This document shows positions 13,728 through 22,988 of a DNA stretch of 41,121 nt, piece after piece. Origin of the DNA: a virus; IMG/VR virus record IMGVR_UViG_3300007734_000687, positions 1 through 41,121 of that record, one strand, 5' to 3'. Position numbers and translations under genes: made by a program. Below the pieces are notes generated by a model. That model saw nothing but the letters and a program-made list of their open reading frames with translations. It searched no databases and was not told the DNA's origin. The first letter of the stretch is position 1. Every line of letters starts with the position of its first letter.

Positions 13728-14303
13728 TTATTCCTTTACCAAAGTTGTGACTACATAAGCTATTTGACCTGTAGTAACTGCCCAAACTAATCTTACAAAA
13801 CTAAATTGTGGGTCTACTTTCTCATGCATAAAATCTGCTGTTACTGTTACGTTGTTAGTGATTGAAGCTAAGTCAAACCACAAAATATCATCAGGACTTA
13901 CTTGAACCTTATAGCTTCCACCTGAAATTGAAGCAGGAGTAACAGTATGAACACCTGTGCCAGTGTCCGTAATATCTACGGCTGTTCCTGCTAGTGCATT
14001 AACTGCTGATGTAGCTAGCTTAAAAGTGTCTGCATCAATTTTTATAATCCAATAGTTTGTGGCAGATAAGCCAGCTGGTAATGTCGTAGTAGTGGAAGCT
14101 GCTACTTTTAATCCTGTTGCATACCCATGAGCTGCTGCGGTACATACGTCTGTAACTGCCGCTGTAAATGTTTTTGCTGCTGGGGTAGCTACAGTAGTAT
14201 TAATATAAATACCGTAACCCTTTGCTGATTTAACGTTTATAGAGCTAAGATTTAATGCTGCTGCTACATTTCCACTTTGCGTATTTAAGTTTGATACATT
14301 CAT
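13728..14303 (-). CDS. Virion/fibre-associated beta-domain protein
   Basis: 191 residues. Residues about 45-125 match a common phage structural module: F-T-A-A-V-T-D-V-C-T-A-A-A-H-G, then L-P-A-G-L-S-A-T-N-Y-W-I-I, D-A-D-T-F-K-L-A-T-S and I-T-D-T-G-T-G-V-H-T-V, a small beta-sandwich seen as a decoration of tail and fibre proteins. The remaining C-terminal part is another beta unit. It starts on the stop of the fibre gene upstream. Probably a fibre-bound or tail-tip accessory protein. Confidence 0.6.
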   Translation of the reverse strand: MNVSNLNTQSGNVAAALNLSSINVKSAKGYGIYINTTVATPAAKTFTAAVTDVCTAAAHGYATGLKVAASTTTTLPAGLSATNYWIIKIDADTFKLATSAVNALAGTAVDITDTGTGVHTVTPASISGGSYKVQVSPDDILWFDLASITNNVTVTADFMHEKVDPQFSFVRLVWAVTTGQIAYVVTTLVKE

Positions 14304-15856
14304 TATTTATTCTCCAAATTTTGTATTCTAGTTAGTAATTCTTGATTTTGTTGTGATAGTTTTTGAATGGCTCCCCACATAGTTTTGTAAAGTTGGTCAA
14401 CTTGTAAATCTAAACAGTCCTCAATAATAGAGCCATCTAGTAATGTTACAGGATTAATTGTTACAGCTTTAGGAAATACTTTTTGAACATCTTGTGCAAT
14501 CCAACCTAAACTATTTCTATCATTTATTTGATTGTCCGAATATACCTCATTTTTCCATTGGTAATGTTTTAAAGGAATAGTATTTACCATTTCTAAACAT
14601 CTATCCAAATTTGCTGGAACTACATTAGTTTTGATTCTCTCATCTGAAGTAATAGTCCAAGTGTTAGTGGTAGGTTTTTTAGCACTATCTGTATTTAATT
14701 GTAGTAATGATGTTGGAGTTATGCCTAGCCCAAGCTGGCCGCTTGTATCGATATTTATAGCAGATGATGGGCCTGAAAATTGAAATTGAGTTGCCCTAAG
14801 TTCCATAGGAATATTTGCGCCTTTAGCATCATTATAAGCTTGCAAACAAATTGCTCCACTAAGGGCAACAGCTGCACCAACTCCAAAATTTATATTTGAG
14901 GATGACTTTACTTGTAATGGGTCTTGTGGAGTAGCTATTCCAATTCCAACTTTTCCTGAAGTCAAAATTCGCATTGCCTCTATTGCACCATTGTTACCAA
15001 CATTAAAAGAAATGAAATCTGAAGTGCCGACTCCAGAAGTAGATACTAAAATTAATGAACTACTAGCAGCCACTCCTCCATGAATTTGAGGAGAGGTTAA
15101 TTTTGTAGTAAAAGTAGGACTTGTATTAAACACTAAACTCCCAGAACCAGTCTCGTCCGAAATTACTCCTGCAAGTTCTGCTGAAGTTGTTGCAGCGAAA
15201 ACTGAAAGTTTATCAGCAGTGACAGTCAAGGTTTTTGAAGTTGGGATAGTTGTGCCGTTAAAGGTTCCTGCACTTGTAATATTACCAGCTGTACTAATTG
15301 CAAAAGGTGCAGTAGGACCAGTAAAAGCAAACTCTGTAGCTCTTAATTCAAAAGGAATATTTGCGCCACCTGTATCATTAATTGCAGATAGAGCAACAGA
15401 TCCAGTTAGCGCCACAGCATCTGAAACTAATATGTTTTTATTTGTTGCTGCTTTAACTTGTAGAATATTTGTTGGCGCAGCGATACCAACCCCAACATAA
15501 CCGCCACTCTCGCAGAATGTAATATTACGATAACCAGTGCCTTGCTCAATAACACTAAAAGCAAGTCTTCTACTTGATGCTGTTGCGCTAGTAAATAAAA
15601 CCATACTAGCTTGTAATTGAGAAGCCGCAGCATCATTTGAGTAAATAGCTATAGTGCCTTCGCCACCACTCCCAGCCGTTGCCTTTGCTGCTGTACCTAA
15701 AACGAAGCCATTATGAGAAGCGATATTGCTATGATATTTAACATCTAAAGATCCAGTTGATGAATTATTTTTATTAGTCAATAAGCATAGAGCAAAATTT
15801 GCATTTACTTCTGCTGATTTAATCGTCGTATTAGGCGAAAAAGTAGTAACTGGCAT
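14303..15856 (-). CDS. Tail fibre with C-terminal S74 intramolecular chaperone
   Basis: 517 residues. A short N-terminal attachment segment (T-T-F-S-P-N-T-T-I, then V-N-A-N-F) is followed by a long Gly/Ala/Ser/Thr-rich repetitive shaft, in which two blocks containing V-A-L-(S/T)-G and G-A-N-I-P-(F/M)-E-L-R-A-T are internal repeats. The last 120 residues are a peptidase S74 domain: I-T-S-D-E-R-I-K-T-N-V, then L-G-W-I-A-Q-D-V-Q-K-V-F-P-K-A, and a C-terminal coiled coil. S74 domains fold trimeric fibres and self-cleave at the Ser of the S-D-E-R region. This is likely the main host-recognition fibre. Confidence 0.8.
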   Translation of the reverse strand: MPVTTFSPNTTIKSAEVNANFALCLLTNKNNSSTGSLDVKYHSNIASHNGFVLGTAAKATAGSGGEGTIAIYSNDAAASQLQASMVLFTSATASSRRLAFSVIEQGTGYRNITFCESGGYVGVGIAAPTNILQVKAATNKNILVSDAVALTGSVALSAINDTGGANIPFELRATEFAFTGPTAPFAISTAGNITSAGTFNGTTIPTSKTLTVTADKLSVFAATTSAELAGVISDETGSGSLVFNTSPTFTTKLTSPQIHGGVAASSSLILVSTSGVGTSDFISFNVGNNGAIEAMRILTSGKVGIGIATPQDPLQVKSSSNINFGVGAAVALSGAICLQAYNDAKGANIPMELRATQFQFSGPSSAINIDTSGQLGLGITPTSLLQLNTDSAKKPTTNTWTITSDERIKTNVVPANLDRCLEMVNTIPLKHYQWKNEVYSDNQINDRNSLGWIAQDVQKVFPKAVTINPVTLLDGSIIEDCLDLQVDQLYKTMWGAIQKLSQQNQELLTRIQNLENK

Positions 15857-17268
15857 TAAATCTCCCTCGCTAAATATTTACATTCAAAATTATCAAGATC
15901 AATTTCAATCGAAAGAAATTTAAATTCATCACCGTCTAATTTAATTGCATCACCTCGTGAAGCATCAAAAATTAAATCTAAAGATGTTGCTACGGTATCA
16001 TGAGCCCAATCGTTTTGATCCCAAAGATTTCTTACGTCAACTTCGGAAGGATCATAATAGATTGCGATTCGATCTAGTAAATTTAAGTGTGGTATAAAGC
16101 TTGTTGTAAATTCTATCTCGTTTTTAAGAGCTGAGTACTCTGTAAATAAATTATTTGAAATTGATAAAGCTGTCGCTGTATTCGGTATAAAAAAGTTTTC
16201 AACTTGTAGTGTTCTTACTCCCAATACCCAAGATGAGGAAGCAGGGCTTACAGTGAAAGATCCTTCTGATACTACATAGCTCGTAGTCGTATCAGCATTA
16301 ATAAATTTAACTTCTACTCTAGAATAATATTTAGATTGCTTACTTGCAAAACTGCTAATTTTTTTTATTGTATGACCATATGTTCCACTATAGCTTCCGG
16401 CCCCGTGAAATTCAAAAGCAACAGTTGTTGTTATTGATGTACGAGAAATAAATTTAAAAATACCACCACGATTAATATAAGGAATAAAATTTTCTGCTTC
16501 GGCTAGCTTTTCTATTACTTCCCAAACTGTTTTATCAAGCACGCCAACTGCACCACTGGTATTAAGATTAGAATAAATATTAGTCGTAGTACCAATATCA
16601 TAACCTGAAGTAGTATTCCCAAAAAAAGGTAGAAAAATATAATTAGAAGAACCATCTGTTTGATTCATTACCATTTGTATAAATTGACTTGCAGTCATCC
16701 CAGTCGTAGTCCATCCAGAAAGATTTCTTGCTGGATAATCTTGAAATACAGAAGACAAAGGTCTTATGTTAAAAGTTACTTCATTATTATCACCTAGCGG
16801 AATATCACCTGAAACAACTCCAAAATAAATAGAGCTACCAAGACCATCCCAAATAGCTTGAGAAGTATCCCATTGAACCATGTCCCAAACGCCGCCGGCA
16901 TACCATTCAGTGTTTGACCAAACTCCATTAGTATTTTGAGTACGCTCAATAAGTCCGCATTCAAATTTAACTAAAGTCCTTTGCTGATTTATATATCCAT
17001 TCCACAAACTTGATTCATCTGTATGAGGATTAAATAAACCCTGTTCGTTATCGCATACAAGTTTAGCATTACTAAAAGTAAACTTGTTGATTTTCATATC
17101 ATCGGCTTTTATCGAAATCTTACCGTACTTCTTTACGTTATCTGAAATATCATACCAATTAGATTCAAATAAAGCAGTCGAAGCATTACGACGCTTAATA
17201 GATGCTCGCCTAAATACTTCTGATTTATTTGCTTTAATTATTTGATTAATTGATGTTAGGGCGCTCAT
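15856..17268 (-). CDS. Tail tip / baseplate hub-type protein
   Basis: 470 residues, beta-rich with many Trp and Tyr residues (A-G-G-V-W-D-M-V-Q-W-D, V-W-E-V-I-E-K-L-A-E-A-E). There is no lysozyme motif. Its place after the tape measure and the 258-residue tail protein is that of the tip/hub protein. The gene overlaps both neighbours by 1-4 bases, so the tail-tip genes are translated as one block. Domain-level identity would need structure prediction. Confidence 0.6.
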   Translation of the reverse strand: MSALTSINQIIKANKSEVFRRASIKRRNASTALFESNWYDISDNVKKYGKISIKADDMKINKFTFSNAKLVCDNEQGLFNPHTDESSLWNGYINQQRTLVKFECGLIERTQNTNGVWSNTEWYAGGVWDMVQWDTSQAIWDGLGSSIYFGVVSGDIPLGDNNEVTFNIRPLSSVFQDYPARNLSGWTTTGMTASQFIQMVMNQTDGSSNYIFLPFFGNTTSGYDIGTTTNIYSNLNTSGAVGVLDKTVWEVIEKLAEAENFIPYINRGGIFKFISRTSITTTVAFEFHGAGSYSGTYGHTIKKISSFASKQSKYYSRVEVKFINADTTTSYVVSEGSFTVSPASSSWVLGVRTLQVENFFIPNTATALSISNNLFTEYSALKNEIEFTTSFIPHLNLLDRIAIYYDPSEVDVRNLWDQNDWAHDTVATSLDLIFDASRGDAIKLDGDEFKFLSIEIDLDNFECKYLAREI

Positions 17269-18041
17269 GAAGGAGTTTCCCTTAAACTTATTTTTCCAGA
17301 AAATCCGCTTGATACTGCATTAGAACTATAATTATAAAAATCAAAATCACCTGTCCATAAGCAATCAAAAAGAATTCCATCCCAAGCTGTAGTTGTTCCA
17401 AATGGACAAAACATAAAAGATGATTGTAAATCATAAATAGTTTTTAAATTTGTTCTTTGTGCAAGATCGACATATTCAAGTTTTAAATCTACAGACCATT
17501 TTTTTCTTACATTATGAACTCGAATACCACCGTCTGAAAGAGTATGTATTATTTGTTTAGGATTTATTTGAGGCATATATCCACTTGAATTTGGTATTAA
17601 AGTTAATGCTGAATAAATATCTGAAAGCGTAAATAAACCAACTCGCTTTTCTTGATCAGCAGTCTGTGTTTTTTTAATATCGAGAGTAAGACTAGTTACG
17701 TATACAGGAGTTGTTCTAAGATAAAGACTAGTCTCGCTATTCGAAGTCCAATAGCTAGTGGTAGTAGATCCACTAGAAGTTAGAGCAAACGTATTAGCAG
17801 TCGCACCATTATAAAATAATCTTAATTCTTTTGCATTTGTATCTTGAATTGCAATACGAGATATTAAAGTTGTCTCTGCAAAAGAAATTAAAATACTAGT
17901 CGTAGTAAGATCGTTATTCATACCATCGGTATAGTATTGATAAAATGGATCTGTATTTATTAGATTTGAAATAGTACTTGTGTTTGAATTAACAGTAATT
18001 TGTGTAGTCGTATTAATATAATTTGATTTAATAAATTCCAT
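17265..18041 (-). CDS. Distal tail-type structural protein
   Basis: 258 residues, Ser/Thr-rich and beta-structured, with a likely jelly-roll N-terminal half (residues about 40-130) and a C-terminal half containing V-R-K-K-W-S-V-D-L-K-L-E-Y. Coming immediately after the tape measure and before the hub-type gene, it occupies the distal-tail-protein position of siphoviruses. ATGA-type overlaps on both sides. No enzyme motifs are visible. Confidence 0.55.
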   Translation of the reverse strand: MEFIKSNYINTTTQITVNSNTSTISNLINTDPFYQYYTDGMNNDLTTTSILISFAETTLISRIAIQDTNAKELRLFYNGATANTFALTSSGSTTTSYWTSNSETSLYLRTTPVYVTSLTLDIKKTQTADQEKRVGLFTLSDIYSALTLIPNSSGYMPQINPKQIIHTLSDGGIRVHNVRKKWSVDLKLEYVDLAQRTNLKTIYDLQSSFMFCPFGTTTAWDGILFDCLWTGDFDFYNYSSNAVSSGFSGKISLRETPS

Positions 18042-19903
18042 TAAACAACTCCAGAATCAAAAGCGTGCGATTCATTATTCTGCCTTAATTTTAACAACTC
18101 TCTATCAACAGCTTTGGCGAATTCATAAGCACTAGATTGATCACCGAGTAAGCCACCATATACATTTAGAGTTATACTTCCTCCACTACCACCACCGCTT
18201 AAAAGATTTGGAAACTTATCTAGAGGTATCACGGCCTCGGCACTCCCAGCCTCACCGATAGTCGCTTGTGTCCCTCCTGAACGAGGCATTACAACTCCAC
18301 CTTGAGCTAATTGCACACCTGCAATATTTGCCGCTTGAGAAGCCATTGCCGCACCTACTAGAGCAGCAAGCCCAAAATTGAAAGGCGGTGGAGCTGAGGC
18401 TAAAGCTTTAGCAATAGCAACAGGTGTGTCCATTGCAATTTGAGAAATCGCAAAAGCTTTACCAATACCAGAAAGAACAGAATTATTAGAATTAGACATT
18501 GTTGCTATAGTAGAAAAAGTATCTTTTCTATTAGCGATTCTTTGTTCATCAACCTTTTTTTCAAATTCTAATCTATTTTTAGCATTAGTTTGATCTCTAA
18601 GATCTTTCTCTAAATTAGCTTTTGTTTCCATAAGAGCTAATTTTTGTTGTGCTGTTGTAGCCGTCGCAATACGCTTGTCATAAAAACCTATTAAAGCAGT
18701 AAGTCTTGCCTCTTCAGCCGTAGCAATAGCAATATTTTTTTCTTCTTCATTTGTTGTTAATTTTGCCATGTCTTCTTGATGATTTATATCATCAAGCTGG
18801 ACTTGTAGTTCTCTAGCTGTAGTACTTTGCTCTAATTCTTTTGTACGATCAGCAATTATTTGAGTTTGCTTTAAGTCACTACGACGTTGAAGTGTAGTAA
18901 CAAGTTTATTAGTTTCATCTTCATCTTGCTTTTCTTTTTGATCCTGATAAGCCTTATCTATCATTAAAAGATTATTATTTAATTGCTCGCCTCTAGCCTC
19001 TGCGGCGGCTGTTAATTCAGCACCACCTTGAGCCATTATATCTTTAACCTTACTGAAATTTAATTGTACAGCGGCACTTGTTGCTTCTACTGCAACAGCA
19101 AGTCCGATACCAATCGAGTCAGCTAAGGCTTGAAAACCAGAAACTAGATAAGTACTTACAGTAATCAAAAATTTGAAAGTATTTGCTAAGCCATCTAATA
19201 TCATACCAGTATTGTTTGAATCAGAGGCAAATGCTGTTAATGCTTGAGATACAATAGTAATTACTGGGGCTAGTCTTTCGCCAAGATCCTCGAATAAATC
19301 ACCAACTGCGACTTTTAATTGTTCTATTGATCCAAGACCTTGAGCTGCTGCCTCAGCTTGACCGCCAAATTTTTTATTTAGACCGGCAATTGCAAGTGCT
19401 GTTTTTTCAGACTGTGAAGCGGTAGCGCTTATTTCAATACCATAACGACCTAAAGCATTAGTTGTTGTGCCAATACTTTTACCGACAACTTCAGCGGCAC
19501 TTGCAAGATCCATTTTTTGAGCCGTTGCAAAATCAAGAATAGACTTAGTTAAATCTTTAGTAATTTTCTGAGATCCAATTTGTTGCTGAAGACTAGCTTG
19601 AGCAGACATAATTTGCTCATCACCATAAGTCGTAAGCTTCTGAAGTGCTTTTGCTTGAGCAGAATAATCATCTAATAGAGCCTTAGAATAGACTCCATTA
19701 TTAATCATTGATTGAGTTAATGCTCTAGTAGCATCCTCTTGTTCTTTGAAAGCAGAGATAGCTTTAGTAGCTATAGCTGTAAGTGCTCCAAAAGCAACAG
19801 CTCCAATTTTGCCTATCTCAGAAATTAAAGAACCAACTTTAGAGAGGTTTTCCTCCCCCATGGTTTTAATCTTAAGTAGTAACTCTGCTGCCTTGCTTGC
19901 CAT
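18041..19903 (-). CDS. Tape measure protein
   Basis: 620 residues with the expected plan: helical N-terminal region (residues 1-240) rich in Ala/Gln/Ser, a hydrophobic segment near 235-275 (T-F-K-F-L-I-T-V-S-T-Y-L-V-S-G), a long charged coiled coil (about 310-460) and a Gly/Ala hydrophobic stretch near 500-530. At about 1.5 angstrom per residue, the family rule, it predicts a tail near 90 nm. It follows the chaperone frameshift pair, and its ATG lies inside the frameshift extension. Confidence 0.85.
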   Translation of the reverse strand: MASKAAELLLKIKTMGEENLSKVGSLISEIGKIGAVAFGALTAIATKAISAFKEQEDATRALTQSMINNGVYSKALLDDYSAQAKALQKLTTYGDEQIMSAQASLQQQIGSQKITKDLTKSILDFATAQKMDLASAAEVVGKSIGTTTNALGRYGIEISATASQSEKTALAIAGLNKKFGGQAEAAAQGLGSIEQLKVAVGDLFEDLGERLAPVITIVSQALTAFASDSNNTGMILDGLANTFKFLITVSTYLVSGFQALADSIGIGLAVAVEATSAAVQLNFSKVKDIMAQGGAELTAAAEARGEQLNNNLLMIDKAYQDQKEKQDEDETNKLVTTLQRRSDLKQTQIIADRTKELEQSTTARELQVQLDDINHQEDMAKLTTNEEEKNIAIATAEEARLTALIGFYDKRIATATTAQQKLALMETKANLEKDLRDQTNAKNRLEFEKKVDEQRIANRKDTFSTIATMSNSNNSVLSGIGKAFAISQIAMDTPVAIAKALASAPPPFNFGLAALVGAAMASQAANIAGVQLAQGGVVMPRSGGTQATIGEAGSAEAVIPLDKFPNLLSGGGSGGSITLNVYGGLLGDQSSAYEFAKAVDRELLKLRQNNESHAFDSGVV

Positions 19904-20440
19904 TTATATTGCCTTTTTTTTGTTCTTTGCTATCTGACTCAATTCCTACCCTAGTGACTAATAAATTAAATTGAAACTTATCGGCATCTAATTTTAAAAA
20001 CTCAGAAGGAGCCGTGTTATATCTACGAGCAATAATATCTAGCTCGTATAATTTCTCACGACTTAGATAAGTTATTTCACTTTTTTTTTTCCGTAAGTGA
20101 AAAACATAATCTCTTCATAAAGTTTCGTTACCATATCCCAATCAACAAAAAGTCTTTCGATTAAAATTTTATCTGGCTCTTCTTTTAAGCTAAGCTTTGG
20201 ACTTACTACACCTGCGTATAAAACATGTGAGAAATGTTCTTTAACTTTTTTATCAGTTAATTCATCTTGAGTACCCTTTCCAACGCGATAAGTTTCAAAA
20301 ACTTGAAGCATTGATTTTGATCCATCAAGATAGTTAAGAGCATTAATTTTTTTAATCCTAAACTTAACTCCTTTTATTTTAACGGTCTTAGTAGCCTCTA
20401 AAACCGTCTCTAATTTTTTATCAAAAAACCAATTAAGCAT
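19872..20440 (-). CDS. Tail assembly chaperone, -1 frameshift product (GT type)
   Basis: The zero-frame chaperone (20440 leftward) runs into a ten-A stretch. A -1 slip there carries translation past the TAA at 20072 into a frame open for 69 more codons to TAA at 19872-19874, giving a 189-residue fusion. The extension is a helical segment (Y-L-S-R-E-K-L-Y-E-L-D-I-I-A-R-R-Y) ending in a charged tail. This is the conserved gpG/gpGT arrangement upstream of the tape measure gene. In lambda the fusion binds tape measure and recruits tube subunits. The extension overlaps the tape measure start by 32 bases. Confidence 0.85.
20072..20440 (-). CDS. Tail assembly chaperone, zero-frame product (G type)
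   Basis: 122 residues, mixed alpha/beta with a basic N-terminal half (K-I-K-G-V-K-F-R-I-K-K-I) and helical C-terminal half ending Y-G-K-K-K-V-K. Size and position, between the major tail protein and the tape measure, are those of gpG-type chaperones. The ATG overlaps the tail tube stop by 8 bases. The ratio of this form to the frameshifted form is normally critical for tail assembly. Confidence 0.8.
   Translation of the reverse strand: MLNWFFDKKLETVLEATKTVKIKGVKFRIKKINALNYLDGSKSMLQVFETYRVGKGTQDELTDKKVKEHFSHVLYAGVVSPKLSLKEEPDKILIERLFVDWDMVTKLYEEIMFFTYGKKKVK
20081..20092 (-). other. Slippery site for -1 ribosomal frameshift
   Basis: On the minus strand GG followed by ten A and then GTG: the frame reads GGA AAA AAA AAA GTG. 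A-site and P-site lysine tRNAs can re-pair one base back on such a run. The -1 frame is open for 69 codons, and this gene pair is known to use -1 frameshifting in most siphoviruses. No strong downstream stem was identified by eye. Confidence 0.8.
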
Positions 20441-21479
20441 AAGTCGACGTATTATTCGTTACGATAGCTTTAACCATATAACCACTAGTTGTCGGATCTC
20501 TTAGAATTTTAAAAGATACTTCGCTAGTAAGAATATCACTTGGACCTCCAACCTCTGGATCTCCCGCCTCTGAAATAACCACGAAAGGCATAGTAAGTTT
20601 TAAGCCCTCGCGCGCGGCTGAAGAAGCCATTGTATTACCTAAGAATTCAAACTCAGCAGCAAATCTCGTACCTGCTATCATAGCATCGTAGGCTGTAGTC
20701 GTATCGAATCTAATAGTACATTTTAATTCAGTTGTAGCTAAGCCTGGAGGCAATACTTGAATTGTATCTGTTCCAATTCTACGAGAGCCAGTATCACTCT
20801 TTAAATCATTTGCTAATTTAAATTCGAAAGATTGGACATGCCAAAATGAAGTAGTTGTAAGTCCTGCTGTAGTCGTTTCTATAGAAAATCTACCGTTAAC
20901 AAAACTTAATGGATTCTGAGTAAGTGTTGTAAGAACAGAAGAAACATCCGAACCAGCCGTAGCATCTTGGCCTATAAGAGATGCTGAGCATTTTAAAGCA
21001 TCGTCAATTTCAGCAGAAAAAGTTAATTCGTTAACTCTTAATCCTTGATACTGAAAAACTTTACCAGCCGTTGCATCGCCTTTTCGCATATTTATGCAAA
21101 GACTTGAGTAAGTTGTTAAGAAATTATTGATATCAATAGTATGCTTAAAACCTAAACCGCCTACCGTCTCACCCGTTGCTGTTGCTGTAGTAACGGCACC
21201 ACCACCGAAAGCATTTTGTAAAATATAATTACAAGCTGCATTTATTGGCGAGAAATAAAATTCCATATCTCCAGACAATGACTTTCCTAATTGAACATAA
21301 TTCGAATTAGTTCTAGAAGTCTGCACCTCTTCTAAGATTTTAACGTCTTTAGTAATTTTCAAACTAGCAGATAGAAAATTTAAACCAGCGGTACAAGTGT
21401 TATATGTCCCGTATGTTAACTCCCTACCAATTGCTAGATACGATAACGATGCGATCGCTGCGCCTTGACCTACTGCCAT
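20433..21479 (-). CDS. Major tail tube protein
   Basis: 348 residues, beta-rich, with the tube-protein look: A-I-G-R-E-L-T-Y-G-T-Y near the start, repeated S-G-D-M-E-F-Y-F, V-N-E-L-T-F-S-A-E-I-D and F-E-F-K-L-A-N-D-L segments, and a C-terminal V-S-F-K-I-L-R-D. It is preceded by a strong AAGGAG and directly followed by the chaperone pair and the tape measure. As the single tube gene with no sheath gene beside it, it argues for a non-contractile tail. The DUF115-like gene lies just upstream. Confidence 0.8.
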   Translation of the reverse strand: MAVGQGAAIASLSYLAIGRELTYGTYNTCTAGLNFLSASLKITKDVKILEEVQTSRTNSNYVQLGKSLSGDMEFYFSPINAACNYILQNAFGGGAVTTATATGETVGGLGFKHTIDINNFLTTYSSLCINMRKGDATAGKVFQYQGLRVNELTFSAEIDDALKCSASLIGQDATAGSDVSSVLTTLTQNPLSFVNGRFSIETTTAGLTTTSFWHVQSFEFKLANDLKSDTGSRRIGTDTIQVLPPGLATTELKCTIRFDTTTAYDAMIAGTRFAAEFEFLGNTMASSAAREGLKLTMPFVVISEAGDPEVGGPSDILTSEVSFKILRDPTTSGYMVKAIVTNNTSTYA

Positions 21480-21491
21480 AAATAATTCTCC

Positions 21492-22478
21492 TTACACAGT
21501 TTGATAGACAGTTCTCTGGTGATCTTTTTCTATCTCCAGTAAAGCTTTTTCTATTTTTAATTTTTCTTCAATAACTTTTTGTAATCGTGCTACTTGACTA
21601 ATAACTATACTTGAATCTTCAGTTTTATATTTATAAGTAATTTGATCTTTTAATTTACCAGTTTTAATTCTAGTAAGAATAGATCTATCTGTACAGTTTA
21701 CAATATTAAGTTTAAATGATTTTACATAAGTCTCAAGCCAAGAACTAGACATATATAAATTACCTGAAGTATATGCAAAATGATGTCCTGTAGTCATACA
21801 GTATTGATGTTTCATATAATCAGCTTTTAAATCACCATCTTTATTAAAAGCATAATACTTACCATCAGCACACCATGAATAATCATAACCAATTAAAGCA
21901 ATCTTATCATAACCAAAGAAATTTTGCTTACCTTGATTATCACATTGAGTAAGCATAATAACCATCGCATTAGAGACATTCGTTCCAGCCGGTATAATAT
22001 TATTACATCCAGAAATCTTTTGAAACTCTAACTCGGAATTTAAAATATCTTTATTGATGAAAAAATAGATCTTTTTCCAATTTCCATTCTTAGCCCATTT
22101 AGGATTCGCACAAACGTTTATTAAAGCAATTGTATCTTTTAACTGATCTTTATATTTCTCCATATAAAGCTCATAGTTCACATTAGCGTCGCATATAAGA
22201 CAATACTTAGGCTTAATTCCATGATCTAATAAATGACCTAAAGTTTTGTCACAACAAATAATATCTGTTTGATCTTTATAATCGATGAGAGTTTGAATAT
22301 TTTCTTCGAAAGAATAACCATTAGCAACAGCAACAATAACCTTACCTATCCCAGTTAACGCAAGATCTGATAAAGAATGTTGTTTAAATTTAGAATGCTC
22401 TAAAGCTTGCTCTCGCCATTGTACACACCATTGACCATAAGCTGCTTTAGATTGCTCGAGTATCTGTTGATCTGTCAT
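21492..22478 (-). CDS. DUF115/Maf-like protein (possible nonulosonate-type transferase)
   Basis: 328 residues. The DUF115 signature is recognisable: V-I-V-A-V-A-N-G-Y-S-F-E-E-N (47-60) in place of the usual G-x-G-P-S-L-D-x-N, then I-I-C-C-D-K-T-L-G-H-L-L-D-H-G-I-K-P (73-90) and C-L-I-C-D-A-N (93-99). The last 40 residues are a coiled coil. In flagellated bacteria, Maf proteins with this domain transfer pseudaminic or legionaminic acid from CMP-sugars to flagellin; MptE homologues are pyrophosphokinases. The canonical G-P-S is replaced by N-G-Y-S. It lies between the tail-completion genes and the tube gene, suggesting action on tail protein. Confidence 0.6.
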   Translation of the reverse strand: MTDQQILEQSKAAYGQWCVQWREQALEHSKFKQHSLSDLALTGIGKVIVAVANGYSFEENIQTLIDYKDQTDIICCDKTLGHLLDHGIKPKYCLICDANVNYELYMEKYKDQLKDTIALINVCANPKWAKNGNWKKIYFFINKDILNSELEFQKISGCNNIIPAGTNVSNAMVIMLTQCDNQGKQNFFGYDKIALIGYDYSWCADGKYYAFNKDGDLKADYMKHQYCMTTGHHFAYTSGNLYMSSSWLETYVKSFKLNIVNCTDRSILTRIKTGKLKDQITYKYKTEDSSIVISQVARLQKVIEEKLKIEKALLEIEKDHQRTVYQTV

Positions 22479-22485
22479 AATTCCC

Positions 22486-22986
22486 TTAATAAAAAATTGT
22501 TGCTTTTAAACTTAAAATTCCAGCTCTTAAATGAGCATTAGAATCAATATTTGCTGAATAATAATTAATTGCTAGAGGCCTTTGAAATAAAACTTTTGAA
22601 TTAATACTTTCATTTGCTCTTAAAATTAGCTCTATATTTTCCATTAAATAATTAATATCTCTAGTCGCAGGATCTTCATCTTGAGTTTTAAAGTTTTGAT
22701 TAAAAACTGCTCCAACAATATCTATCCCGATATCAGCTCTACGCTTACAGCTTAATTGATTTTTTGCTATATCATCACTTACGATAGTCTTAGATGTTAT
22801 ATAGCTTGAAACATAAGGATAAAGGCTTGCTTGAATTGGAAGCATTTCTGGATTAATAGCTAAGACTTTTTGAACTCTAGTAGTAAGATTATTTGAAAGA
22901 TCAGTTGAAGCCGTAGTAGTATTAGCAGTATTAAAAATACTAATTAGTTCGGTTAAAATTCCTCTAAGATCTACTACAGAAGCCAT
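22486..22986 (-). CDS. Tail completion/terminator-type protein
   Basis: 166 residues, mixed alpha/beta: N-terminal helix, a Thr/Asn-rich loop, a strand region with C-K-R-R-A-D-I-G-I-D-I-V-G-A-V, and a C-terminal A-G-I-L-S-L-K-A-T-I-F-Y strand. Length and order (after the gpG-like morphogenesis gene, before the tube region) fit a tail terminator or minor tail protein. Assigned mainly by position. Confidence 0.5.
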   Translation of the reverse strand: MASVVDLRGILTELISIFNTANTTTASTDLSNNLTTRVQKVLAINPEMLPIQASLYPYVSSYITSKTIVSDDIAKNQLSCKRRADIGIDIVGAVFNQNFKTQDEDPATRDINYLMENIELILRANESINSKVLFQRPLAINYYSANIDSNAHLRAGILSLKATIFY

Positions 22987-22988
22987 TA

